In this document: positions 8,289 to 15,452 of the stretch, in pieces
Layout: each line of letters starts with the position of its first letter
Numbering within the stretch: position 1 is the first letter of the stretch
DNA from: Burkholderiales bacterium
GTDB lineage: Bacteria > Pseudomonadota > Gammaproteobacteria > Burkholderiales > Burkholderiaceae
Length of the DNA: 16,609 bases
Reading direction: 5' to 3'
Assembly (NCBI GenBank): GCA_947371645.1
Contig: CANBQJ010000066.1
Location: forward strand, 1-16,609
Notes under the pieces: model-generated
Seen by the model: the letters and a program-made list of their open reading frames with translations, nothing else
The model's database searches: none
Told to the model about the DNA's origin: nothing
Made by a program: the position numbers and the translations under genes

Positions 8289-8867
8289 TCAATCTTCATG
8301 GTCTTGCTGCGCATCGCGACCGCCAGGGGCGTCATTGGACACCACCTGCTTGAGCTCCTGAAACAGCTCGCGAAACGCCCGGCCATTGCGCTGCTCCGGC
8401 GCGGCTGCCGCATCCTTGCGGGCCTGGCGCACCAGGTTGCGCAGGCGCTGCGTGTCTGATTGCGGGTAGGCCGCCATCCAGCGCGTCATGGCATCGGCCT
8501 CATCGTTGATGAGTTCCAGGCGCCATTTTTCCACCTGATGCAATTGCAGGGCGTCGCGCGCATGGCCCAACTGGAAAGACGCCGCGGCCTCGCGCAAGGG
8601 CTCGGCGTCCACAGTGCGCATCACCTTGCCGATGTACTGGATTTGCCGCCGCTTGCCCTCGTGAGAGCGGGTTTTCTTCCACTGGTCCAGGGCGTCACGC
8701 AGGCGCTCGGGCATGTCGATGTCCGCCAGGCGGGCATCCGGCATGGCCAGCAATTGCTTGCCGAGCTCCTGCAATTCGTGGCTGGCACGCTTGAGCGCGC
8801 TCTTGCTGGGCGCACGGTCGTCTTCGGACTCGTCGTCCAGAGGCTGATCAAAGTTGTTCGCATTCAT
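8289..8867 (-). CDS. darP: Ribosome-associated protein DarP/YjgA (DUF615)
   Basis: DarP (formerly YjgA) binds late precursors of the 50S ribosomal subunit and helps 23S rRNA folding. The 192-residue product is charged and mostly helical. It contains the DUF615 wording SKSALKRASHELQELGKQLL, RLRDALDQWKKTRSHEGKRRQIQYIGKVMR, and near the C-terminus TQRLRNLVRQARKD followed by FRELFQELKQV. I chose ATG 8867 (MNANNF). An in-frame ATG at 8894 would add nine residues, but there AGGAGG lies only one base before the codon, too close for normal use. No clear Shine-Dalgarno sequence precedes 8867 either, so the start remains open. It is divergent from pmbA, as in E. coli. Confidence 0.9.
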   Translation of the reverse strand: MNANNFDQPLDDESEDDRAPSKSALKRASHELQELGKQLLAMPDARLADIDMPERLRDALDQWKKTRSHEGKRRQIQYIGKVMRTVDAEPLREAAASFQLGHARDALQLHQVEKWRLELINDEADAMTRWMAAYPQSDTQRLRNLVRQARKDAAAAPEQRNGRAFRELFQELKQVVSNDAPGGRDAQQDHED

Positions 8868-8882
8868 GTCATCGCTATGATA
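8854..8882. promoter_or_regulatory. Divergent darP / pmbA promoter region
   Basis: On the plus strand TTGTTC (8854-8859), a 16-bp spacer and TATGAT (8876-8881) make a plausible sigma-70 promoter, giving pmbA a leader of about 22 nt. On the minus strand TATCAT (8877-8882) covers nearly the same bases and could be the -10 of darP-mogA, with a weak TGTGAG as -35. The pmbA -35 lies inside the 5' end of darP. Confidence 0.5.
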
Positions 8883-8909
8883 CGGGTGCCTCATACCTCC
8901 TCACATCAG

Positions 8910-10286
8910 ATGGCCGCCCACCAACACGATCACGAAGGCTTTGCCTACACCCGCGCTCAGTTCCAGCAACTGATCGAAGACACCCTCAAGCAAGCCAGCC
9001 AGATCGGCGCCACGGATGCAGCGGCAGAGGTGTCAGAAGGCGCCGGGCTGTCGGTGTCGGTGCGCAAAGGCAAGCTGGAGAACGTCGAGCGCAACCGCGA
9101 CAAGGCCGTGAGCGTCACGGTCTACGTGGGCCAGCGACGCGGCAACGCCAGCACCTCTGACTTCTCGCCCAAAGCAATCGGAGACACCGTGCGGGCGGCT
9201 TACGACATCGCCCGCTACACGGCCGAAGACCCCGCCGCCGGCCTGCCCGACGAGGCCGACATCGCCAAGGGCCGCGCCGCCACGCGCGATTTGCAGCTGT
9301 TTCACCCCTGGTCGGTGAACGCCGAACAGGCGGCCGAGCTCGCCCGCCTCTGCGAAGACGCCGCCTTGACGGTGGACAAGCGCATCACCAATTCCGAAGG
9401 CGCGGGCGTGTCGGCCCAGCAATCGCACTTCTTCTCTGGCAACTCGCGCGGCTTCCGCGGTGGCTACGCCAGCTCTCGGCACTCCATGTCTGTGTCGCCC
9501 ATCGCCGGGCGCGGCAACGACATGCAGCGTGACTTCTGGTACACCTCGGAGCGTGATGCCCGGGACATGGCCAAGCCCGAAGCCGTGGGCCGTTACGCCG
9601 CCGAAAGGGCCCTGGCGCGCCTGAAGTCCCGCAAGATCGCCACCTGCGAAGTGCCGGTGCTCTTCGAGAACACCATCGCCGCCGGCCTGGTTGGCGCGCT
9701 GGTGCAGGCCACCAGCGGCGGCGCGCTCTATCGCAAGTCCACCTTCCTGGTGGACAGCCTGGGCAAGCCCCTGTTCCCCAAGCACATTGACCTGCAGGAA
9801 GACCCCTTCATCCTCAAAGGCAAGGGCAGCGCGCCCTTCGACGACGAAGGCGTGCTCACCCACAAGCGCAAGGTCATCAAGGCGGGCGTGCTGCAAAGCT
9901 ACTTCCTGTCCAGCTACTCGGCGCGCAAGTTGGGCATGCACACCACCGGCCATGCGGGTGGCTCGCAGAACCTGGTGCTCAGCAGCCGCCTCACCCAGCC
10001 CAAGGACAACCTCAAGGCCATGCTCAAGAAGCTGGGCACCGGTCTGTTCGTGACCGAACTCATGGGCCAGGGCGTCAATTACGTCACAGGTGACTATTCG
10101 CGCGGCGCGGCGGGCTATTGGGTGGAAAACGGTGTAATTGCATTTCCCGTGCACGAAATCACGATTGCCAGCCACCTGGGCCAGATGTTTCAACAGATCG
10201 TGGCGGTGGGGGCCGACGCCTACACATATGGGTCCAAAACCATCGGCTCGGTGCTCATCGAGCGCATGAAAGTCGCCGGGCACTGA
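8910..10286 (+). CDS. pmbA: Metalloprotease-associated protein PmbA/TldE
   Basis: PmbA (TldE) pairs with TldD to form a protease that matures peptides such as microcin B17 and degrades the antitoxin CcdA in E. coli. The 458-residue length is close to E. coli PmbA (450). Typical segments are seen: VSVRKGKLENVERNRDK near 50-65, SDFSPKAIGDTVRAA, NSEGAGVSAQQSHFFSGNS, VLFENTIAAGLVGALVQATSG, and near the end LFVTELMGQGVNYVTGDYSR with GYWVENGVIAFPVHEITIA. The zinc motif HExxxH of TldD is absent, as expected for the TldE subunit. ATG 8910 has no purine-rich ribosome binding site. No tldD is in the window. The gene is divergent from darP. Confidence 0.93.
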   Translation: MAAHQHDHEGFAYTRAQFQQLIEDTLKQASQIGATDAAAEVSEGAGLSVSVRKGKLENVERNRDKAVSVTVYVGQRRGNASTSDFSPKAIGDTVRAAYDIARYTAEDPAAGLPDEADIAKGRAATRDLQLFHPWSVNAEQAAELARLCEDAALTVDKRITNSEGAGVSAQQSHFFSGNSRGFRGGYASSRHSMSVSPIAGRGNDMQRDFWYTSERDARDMAKPEAVGRYAAERALARLKSRKIATCEVPVLFENTIAAGLVGALVQATSGGALYRKSTFLVDSLGKPLFPKHIDLQEDPFILKGKGSAPFDDEGVLTHKRKVIKAGVLQSYFLSSYSARKLGMHTTGHAGGSQNLVLSSRLTQPKDNLKAMLKKLGTGLFVTELMGQGVNYVTGDYSRGAAGYWVENGVIAFPVHEITIASHLGQMFQQIVAVGADAYTYGSKTIGSVLIERMKVAGH

Positions 10287-10474
10287 TCTGGAAAAGAAAA
10301 AGTTCACATTGACGAGGGTGAGCCCCACCCCTCATTCAGGTGCCCCAACTCACAGGGACAGGGAACTTAGGAAAAACACCACATGGGCATTGGGGAGCGG
10401 GCGTTAAAGTCACCTCACCTTAACGCGGCCCATTCTGCCTCGATGCGGAAAATGGGTATACAGGAGAACGAAAT
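10287..10474 (+). promoter_or_regulatory. Intergenic region upstream of the PEP-CTERM gene, with dyad
   Basis: The 188-bp spacer contains a perfect 7-bp inverted repeat, GCGTTAA (10401-10407) and TTAACGC (10420-10426), separated by 12 bp. It lies about 50-75 bp before the PEP-CTERM start and is a candidate operator. A weak hairpin (GAGGGTG 10314-10320 with CACCCCTC 10326-10333) follows pmbA but has no T-tract. No convincing -10/-35 pair was found. Confidence 0.45.
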
Positions 10475-11287
10475 ATGAAACTCTCGCTCAGCAAATTCGC
10501 CGTCGCATGCGCCTTCATGGCTGCTGGCGCTGCCCAGGCCACCGTGTCGCCCGTGCTGACCATCAACGCTGGTGAAAGCGTCACCTACGCAGGCTGGACC
10601 GTGTCCAACGCCCGTGGCACCGGCACCCTGACCTTCGACAAGACGCTGACCAGCGCCTTGAACCTGGCCGGCATCCAGATGTCTGCCATTGACCCTGCCA
10701 CGCTGAACGCCCCGAAGAACGCCGCAGGCAAGTACACCACGATCAGCGCCGCTTCGACGATCACTCAGGGTTCTGGCATCTTTGACACCTCCACCCAGAT
10801 CCTGAAGGTGGTGGGCGTGGGCTCCGTCGGGGGCGCCACCCTGACGGCCATCGCCGACGATGCGACCAACACCGGCGGCTTCCTGTCCATCCAGAAAATC
10901 GGTGCTGACCTGACCACCAACACCATTTACGCCGACGTTTCCGGCGCCAATGGCGTGGCCAGCACCCGTCTGGCCATGTGGACCTTCCTGCCCACCGGCC
11001 TGACTGGGCAAACGTCCTTCCCTGCCGTGGTGGGCACGACCACCTCGGTCAACTCGGTGACCGGCCTGACCATCACCACGGCTGCCTTCGACTACTTTGC
11101 TCAAGCCCTGGGCCTGAACGACTTCGGCAAGACCGCCATGGGTGGCATCAAGACCTACGGCACCTTTGACACCGTCATCTCCATGGACGTGGCCAAGGCC
11201 GTGCCGGAACCCTCCACCTACGCCCTGATGGGCCTGGGCCTGGTGGGCATCGCCTTCGCACGCCGCCGCAGCAACAAAGCCGCCTGA
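10475..11287 (+). CDS. PEP-CTERM sorting-domain protein, secreted
   Basis: The 270-residue product is an exported protein with the PEP-CTERM tripartite tail: VPEPS at 243-247, a hydrophobic helix (about 248-262, YALMGLGLVGIAFA) and a basic end (RRRSNK). Such tails are cut by an exosortase and occur in bacteria that make extracellular polysaccharide. A signal peptide is clear, with cleavage likely after AQA22. The mature part is rich in Thr, Ala, Gly and Ser, has no Cys and looks beta-rich; it carries no catalytic motif that I recognise. AGGAG at 10462-10466 gives a good ribosome binding site for ATG 10475. The gene appears to be a single-gene unit, with a dyad upstream and a strong terminator downstream. 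The exosortase must be encoded elsewhere. The specific function is unknown. Confidence 0.92.
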   Translation: MKLSLSKFAVACAFMAAGAAQATVSPVLTINAGESVTYAGWTVSNARGTGTLTFDKTLTSALNLAGIQMSAIDPATLNAPKNAAGKYTTISAASTITQGSGIFDTSTQILKVVGVGSVGGATLTAIADDATNTGGFLSIQKIGADLTTNTIYADVSGANGVASTRLAMWTFLPTGLTGQTSFPAVVGTTTSVNSVTGLTITTAAFDYFAQALGLNDFGKTAMGGIKTYGTFDTVISMDVAKAVPEPSTYALMGLGLVGIAFARRRSNKAA

Positions 11288-11311
11288 GTTCGCTCAAGCG
11301 TCAGCCTCCTG

Positions 11312-11363
11312 AAAAGGGGCTTACCCAAGGCTCGCATGGGAGCCAAGGGTAAGTCCCTTTTTT
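11312..11363 (+). terminator. Strong rho-independent terminator after the PEP-CTERM gene
   Basis: A long two-part stem is formed by GGGGCTTACCC with GGGTAAGTCCC (one G-T pair) and, inside it, GGCTC with GAGCC around the loop GCATGG. It is followed by TTTTTT. It starts about 25 bp after the stop codon. The A-run on its left side might allow weak action on the opposite strand as well. Confidence 0.93.
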
Positions 11364-11427
11364 CATGGGCCGGCGCATTCTGCGTTCGCCCCTAAAATTT
11401 TCACGACTCAACACAGGAGACTCTTGC

Positions 11428-12507
11428 ATGCAGCGTCGCTCATTCGTTCAACACGCCGGCCTGGCAGGCATCCTGTCCATGGGCGCCGCACCAGCCGTGC
11501 ACGCCCAGACGGCCGTGCGCTGGCGCCTGGCGTCCAGCTTCCCCAAGTCGCTGGACACGATCTACGGTGCGGCAGAGGTCTTTGCCCGCAAGATGAACGA
11601 GATGTCCGGCGGCAAGTTCCAGATTTCCGTGCACGCGGGCGGCGAATTGATGCCCCCTTTTGGCGTGGTCGATGGGGTTCAGAACGGCACGGTTGAAATG
11701 GCCCACACGGCCCCCTACTACTTTGTGGGTAAGGATGAAACATTCGCCATCGGATGTGCAATTCCATTTGGTCTGAATTCTCGCCAAATGACCGCCTGGA
11801 TGTATGAAGGTAACGGCCTGAAACTCATGCGCGAGTTCTACGCCAAATACAACATCATCAGTTTCCCCGGCGGCAATACTGGCGCGCAAATGGGCGGCTG
11901 GTTCCGCAAACCCCTGAAGTCGCTGGACGACATGAAGGGGTTGAAAATGCGCATTGGCGGCTTTGCCGGCAAGGTGATCGAGCGCCTGGGCGCCGTACCC
12001 CAGAACATCCCTGGCGGGGAAATTTACCAGGCGCTGGAAAAGGGCACCATTGACGCTGCGGAGTGGGTTGGCCCGTATGACGACCAGAAACTGGGCTTCC
12101 ACAAGGTGGCCCCGTTCTACCACTTTCCGGGGTGGTGGGAGGGCGGCCCTCAACTGGACTTCTACATCAACCAGAAGGCCTATGACAGCCTCGGCGCCGA
12201 GCACAAGGCCATGGTGGAAGCCGCGGCATCCCATGCCCACGTCGAGATGCAGGCCCGCTACGACGCCCACAACCCCGTGGCGCTCAAGCAGCTCGTCGCC
12301 GCGAAAACCCAGCTGGTTCAGATGCCCAAGACCGTCATGGACGCTGCCTTCAAGGCGTCCATGGACATTTACAGCGAGCTCAATGACAAGAATCCCAGCT
12401 GGAAGAAGGTTTATACCGACTACGCCAAGTTCCGCGCCGAGCAAAACCTGTGGTTCCGTTTCACCGAAGCCACCTTTGACCGTTACATGCAGGCCGCCAA
12501 ACTGTGA
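11428..12507 (+). CDS. dctP: TRAP transporter substrate-binding protein, DctP/TakP-like
   Basis: This periplasmic binding protein would deliver an organic acid to a TRAP transporter. The 359-residue product begins with a Tat-like signal (QRRSF followed by a mild hydrophobic stretch, probable cleavage after VHA26). The mature part strongly resembles the TakP group that binds 2-oxoacids such as pyruvate: SSFPKSLDTIYG at 37-48, FPGGNTGAQMGGWFRK at 146-161, LKMRIGGFAGKVIERLG at 172-188 (Arg175, the usual carboxylate-binding position), EWVGPYDDQKLGF at 212-224 and FPGWWEGGPQLDFY. ACAGGAGA lies at good distance before ATG 11428, and TAAAAT (11393-11398) may be a -10. The matching DctQ and DctM genes are on the opposite strand 0.5 kb away. 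The substrate is inferred from family likeness only. Confidence 0.92.
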   Translation: MQRRSFVQHAGLAGILSMGAAPAVHAQTAVRWRLASSFPKSLDTIYGAAEVFARKMNEMSGGKFQISVHAGGELMPPFGVVDGVQNGTVEMAHTAPYYFVGKDETFAIGCAIPFGLNSRQMTAWMYEGNGLKLMREFYAKYNIISFPGGNTGAQMGGWFRKPLKSLDDMKGLKMRIGGFAGKVIERLGAVPQNIPGGEIYQALEKGTIDAAEWVGPYDDQKLGFHKVAPFYHFPGWWEGGPQLDFYINQKAYDSLGAEHKAMVEAAASHAHVEMQARYDAHNPVALKQLVAAKTQLVQMPKTVMDAAFKASMDIYSELNDKNPSWKKVYTDYAKFRAEQNLWFRFTEATFDRYMQAAKL

Positions 12508-12668
12508 CGCGATGGGCACAAGACTGGCTTGAAGCACCCTTGACTGCGGTGTGCCTCACGAAATGTGTCGTGACGACGACAGCATTTGGTGGAACAATGG
12601 CCCTGACGCGTCGACCTCCCCTGGAAAACGCCTAGGATCGTTCACAGTACATCCATCCCCTGTACAGC
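12508..12668 (+). promoter_or_regulatory. Spacer between dctP and the small ORF
   Basis: No terminator hairpin is evident after dctP. TAGGAT (12633-12638) is a weak -10 candidate. A short inverted repeat, GTACA (12647-12651) and TGTAC (12661-12665), sits four to eight bases before the ATG at 12669, where a ribosome binding site would be expected. Confidence 0.25.
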
Positions 12669-12917
12669 ATGAAAACCACGTTCCCTGCGGCGCAACGCGC
12701 CCAAGCCCCCCGCTCAGCGATGATGACCTACGCGTGGGATGACGTGGCCCTGCAGCGCACTTGGCGTTCTTTTGGCGCGGCAGGCGTGTTGCTTGGTTTG
12801 CTCAACACCCTGTGGGCACCGATTCCTGGCTTGGCTCTGGCTGCCCTGGGTGCCTGGGGTTACGCCAAGGGCTGCCCGCAGTGCCTGCAGGCAGTGGGCA
12901 TTGGCCGACGCCGCTGA
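12669..12917 (+). CDS. Possible small membrane protein, unknown function
   Basis: An 82-residue reading frame fills the space between dctP and the bidirectional terminator. The middle (about residues 36-66) is hydrophobic, with AAGVLLGLLNTLWAPIPGLALAALGAWGYA, broken by Pro: either one long or two short membrane helices. A CPQC pair follows (about 69-72), then a basic end (GIGRRR). A start at MMTYAW (12720) is also possible. No ribosome binding site is visible for either start. The terminator 31 bp downstream and the membrane-protein character favour a real gene. I do not recognise the family. Confidence 0.42.
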   Translation: MKTTFPAAQRAQAPRSAMMTYAWDDVALQRTWRSFGAAGVLLGLLNTLWAPIPGLALAALGAWGYAKGCPQCLQAVGIGRRR

Positions 12918-12947
12918 GACCGGCAGGTCACCGCCACCCTCGTCAAG

Positions 12948-12974
12948 AAAAAACCGACCTTGTGTCGGTTTTTT
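12948..12974. terminator. Bidirectional rho-independent terminator
   Basis: A perfect 11-bp inverted repeat, AAAAAACCGAC and GTCGGTTTTTT, surrounds a 5-nt loop. With T-runs on both strands it can end transcription of the small plus-strand ORF and of the minus-strand dctQM operon, whose stop codon is 10 bp away. Confidence 0.92.
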
Positions 12975-12983
12975 AATGTGTGC

Positions 12984-14492
12984 TCAGGGCTTGACCTTGA
13001 CGGTGTCGGCTGGGTCGGCATCAGGCTCGCTGGCCACGCCAGCAGGGGCATCGGGAGCGGGCATGTCAGGCACCGCATCGCCGCCCGTGTCTTCTATCTT
13101 CATCTCGATCTTCACGTCATCCGTGTTCACCTTGATCTCCTTGTCCAGCCAGTAGGTCACGGACTCGGGCCAGACGATCACCACGGCCACCAGCGCCAGC
13201 TGCATCAACACCCAGGGGATGGCCCCCAGGTAAATGTCTTTGGACAGGACAGGCCGCTCGATCGCCTTGTTCTTGAAGATCTGATCGCCAATGCCACGCA
13301 GGTAGAACAGGGCAAAGCCAAAAGGTGGGTGCATGAAGCTGGTCTGCATGTTCACGCACAGCAGCACCCCAAACCACACCAGGTTGATGCCCAGCTTGTC
13401 GGCTACGGGGGCCAGCAGCGGCACGATGATGAAGGCGATCTCGAAGAAGTCCAGGAAGAAGGCCAGCACGAACACGGCCAGGTTGACCACCAGCAGGAAT
13501 CCCACGGTGCCACCGGGCAAGTTGGTCAGCATGTGCTCGATCCACTTGTTGCCATCCACACCCTGGAAGACCAGCGAAAACACGCTGGAGCCCAACAGGA
13601 TGAAGATGACCATCGCCGTGACACGCATGGTCGAGTCCATGGCCTGCCAGATCAGCTTGGCGGTGAGCCGGCGGTGCATGGCGGCCAGCACCATGGCGCC
13701 GATGGCCCCCATCGCGCCCGCTTCGGTGGGCGTGGCCAGACCCATGAACAGCGTGCCCAGCACCAGGAAGATCAAGACCACGGAGGGCAACATGCCCCAG
13801 GCCACACGCCTGACCAGCGCCCAGCCGCGCATGGTGCGGGCGCTCTCGGGCAAAGGCGGCACCCATTGCGGCCGGAAAATGGCCACGCCCAGGGTGTAGA
13901 GCAAAAAGATGCCCGTCTGCAGGATGGAGGGGCCGATGGCACCACGGTACATGTCGCCGACTGAGCGGCCCAGTTGGTCAGCCAGCACCACCAGCACCAG
14001 CGAAGGCGGGATGAGCTGCGTGATGGTGCCCGAGGCCGCGATGACGCCCGTGGCGTAGCGCATGTTGTAGCCGTTGCGCATCATCACCGGCAACGAGATC
14101 ACGCCCATGGCGATGACGCTGGCGGCCACCGTGCCGGTGATCGCACCCAGGATGGCCCCCACGATGATCACGGCAAAGCCCAGGCCACCCGGCTTGCTGC
14201 CAAACAGCTGCCCCGTGCCTTCCAACAGGTCTTCAGCCAGGCCACAGCGCTCCAGGATGGCGCCCATGAAGGTGAAGAAGGGGATGGACAGCAGCAGCTC
14301 GTTGGAGACGATGCCAAACAGGCGCAGCGGCAGGTTGGCCATGAATTCGGCCGGGAACACGCCCTGCGACACGGCAAAGTAGCCGAAACCCAGGCCCAGG
14401 CCACCCAGGGTGAAAGCCACCGGAAAGCCGACGAGCATGACCACAACCAGGGCACCGAACATGATCGGCGCCAGATTGGAAACCTCGATCAC
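12984..14492 (-). CDS. dctM: TRAP transporter large permease subunit DctM
   Basis: DctM is the ion-coupled membrane channel of TRAP transporters. The 502-residue product is highly hydrophobic with about eleven or twelve membrane helices. It has typical wording: GFPVAFTLGGLGLGFGY, LLLSIPFFTFMGAILERCGLAEDLL, GGLGFAVIIVGAILGAITGTVAAS, ATPTEAGAMGAIGAMVLA and MQTSFMHPPFGFALFYLRG. It starts at GTG 14492 and overlaps the dctQ stop by four bases (GTGA), which suggests translational coupling. Residues about 450-502 form an acidic, Pro/Ala/Asp-rich tail after the last helix that DctM proteins (usually near 425-450 residues) do not need. The operon ends at the bidirectional terminator. Confidence 0.95.
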   Translation of the reverse strand: MIEVSNLAPIMFGALVVVMLVGFPVAFTLGGLGLGFGYFAVSQGVFPAEFMANLPLRLFGIVSNELLLSIPFFTFMGAILERCGLAEDLLEGTGQLFGSKPGGLGFAVIIVGAILGAITGTVAASVIAMGVISLPVMMRNGYNMRYATGVIAASGTITQLIPPSLVLVVLADQLGRSVGDMYRGAIGPSILQTGIFLLYTLGVAIFRPQWVPPLPESARTMRGWALVRRVAWGMLPSVVLIFLVLGTLFMGLATPTEAGAMGAIGAMVLAAMHRRLTAKLIWQAMDSTMRVTAMVIFILLGSSVFSLVFQGVDGNKWIEHMLTNLPGGTVGFLLVVNLAVFVLAFFLDFFEIAFIIVPLLAPVADKLGINLVWFGVLLCVNMQTSFMHPPFGFALFYLRGIGDQIFKNKAIERPVLSKDIYLGAIPWVLMQLALVAVVIVWPESVTYWLDKEIKVNTDDVKIEMKIEDTGGDAVPDMPAPDAPAGVASEPDADPADTVKVKP

Positions 14493-15019
14493 TGCAAGGG
14501 CCTTTCATAGTGAGCGTCGAATTCGCCACGCCCTTGCAGAAACGAGATGCGCTTGAAGAGTTCGGCCACGCCCTGCAGACCCAGCAAGGCAAAACCCAGC
14601 GGGATGGCCAGTTTGATCGGCCAGCGGATGAGGCCACCCGCGCTGGGCGAGACCTCCTGTTGCTGCCAGGACTCGACGACGAAGGGCCACGCCTGTGTCG
14701 CGACGAAGATGCACAAAGGCAACAGCACCAGGAGGACGCCCAGGACATCCACCCAGGCTTTGGCGCGCTCGCTCAGCCCGCCAAAGACGACGTCCACGCG
14801 CACGTGCTCATTGAGGCGCAGCAGCATGGGCGCGCCCGCGAACACGCCCAGACCGAAGAGGTACCACTGCACCTCCAGCCAGGCGTTGGAGCCGATGTTG
14901 AAGCTGTAGCGCACGGTCGCATTGCCCGCGCTGATCAGGCAGGCCGCCAGCAGCGCCCAGGCCGCCAGCACACCCGCGCCGCGCGACAACGCATCCATCC
15001 AGCGGATGTAGACCTGCAT
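14489..15019 (-). CDS. dctQ: TRAP transporter small permease subunit DctQ
   Basis: DctQ is the four-helix membrane subunit that pairs with DctM. The 176-residue product has helices at about 15-32, 48-67, 88-109 and 134-151. The family signature EVQWYLFGLGVFAGAPMLLRLNEHVRVDV occurs as EVQWYLFG at 49-56 and NEHVRVDV at 70-77. ATG 15019 follows the stop of the phosphatase-like gene by 13 bp, and its 3' end overlaps dctM by four bases, so the three genes look like one operon. The ribosome binding site is weak, suggesting coupling to the upstream gene. The binding-protein partner is probably the TakP-like gene at 11428-12507. Confidence 0.93.
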   Translation of the reverse strand: MQVYIRWMDALSRGAGVLAAWALLAACLISAGNATVRYSFNIGSNAWLEVQWYLFGLGVFAGAPMLLRLNEHVRVDVVFGGLSERAKAWVDVLGVLLVLLPLCIFVATQAWPFVVESWQQQEVSPSAGGLIRWPIKLAIPLGFALLGLQGVAELFKRISFLQGRGEFDAHYERPLQ

Positions 15020-15032
15020 GGGCGAATGAAGC

Positions 15033-15386
15033 TCAGTTGTTGAGGGCCGCAGCCTGCCTGTAGAGCTGCGTGGAGCGCGCCCCACTGCGGCAGAACATCA
15101 GCAGCGGACGGGGCAGCTCTTGCAGCAACTTGGCGCAAGCGGCGATTTCTTCTGGCGACTGGTAGCCACCTTGCACTGGCAGGTGCGCGTACTGCAGGCC
15201 AGCGGCGGCGGCGGCGGCGGCGATGGCCTGGCTGGTGGGTTGATCCGGACCACCCTCAAAGTCCGGGCGGTTGTTGAGCACGGCCTTGAAGCCCGCCTCT
15301 GCCGCCGAAGCCATCGCCTCAGGGGTGAGTTGCGGTGCGGAGTAGACGTCTTCGGCAATGGGCTGCAGGGCCACGGAATCGCTCAT
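15033..15386 (-). CDS. DUF442/TIGR01244-type protein (beta-lactamase hydrolase-like phosphatase domain)
   Basis: The 117-residue protein has the compact phosphatase-like domain of the TIGR01244/DUF442 family, which also forms the N-terminal part of Blh-type proteins fused to a sulfur dioxygenase-like metallo-hydrolase. Family marks are VLNNRPDFEGGPDQP at 36-50, LPVQGG at 69-74 and the active-site-like loop FCRSGARS (Cys99, Arg104). The hydrolase domain is absent. ATG 15386 has GGAGCC upstream. Residues 56-62 are a run of seven Ala, encoded in part by a GCG repeat. The gene precedes dctQ by 13 bp and seems cotranscribed with dctQM. The reaction is not known; the family name implies nothing about beta-lactam resistance here. 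Confidence 0.82.
   Translation of the reverse strand: MSDSVALQPIAEDVYSAPQLTPEAMASAAEAGFKAVLNNRPDFEGGPDQPTSQAIAAAAAAAGLQYAHLPVQGGYQSPEEIAACAKLLQELPRPLLMFCRSGARSTQLYRQAAALNN
15202..15219. repeat. Trinucleotide repeat (GCG)6
   Basis: Six perfect GCG units lie inside the phosphatase-like gene and encode part of its alanine run. A change in unit number would keep the reading frame. Confidence 0.9.
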
Positions 15387-15452
15387 TTCAGGCTCCAGAA
15401 GATGGGTTGGGCTTGCAGATGTTAAACAAGGGCAAGCGCCCAAGTCGACCAG

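Noticed and set aside
9033..10328. 431-codon minus-strand frame opposite pmbA
   Set aside because: Antisense shadow; the plus strand encodes the complete PmbA/TldE sequence.
10314..10333. Hairpin after pmbA as a rho-independent terminator
   Set aside because: The stem has a bulge and no T-tract follows.
10384..10399. Sigma-54-like promoter (GG and GC with 10 bp between) before the PEP-CTERM gene
   Set aside because: Only the TGG and GC cores match; the other consensus positions do not, so it is no better than chance in this GC-rich DNA.
10457..10462. TATACA as -10 of the PEP-CTERM gene
   Set aside because: It would put the transcription start after the ribosome binding site AGGAG, which is otherwise well placed.
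11440..12537. 365-codon minus-strand frame opposite dctP
   Set aside because: Antisense shadow of a clearly recognised TRAP binding protein.
12960..13964. 334-codon plus-strand frame opposite dctM
   Set aside because: Antisense shadow with His/Gln/Asp-rich translation; the minus strand has the membrane protein.
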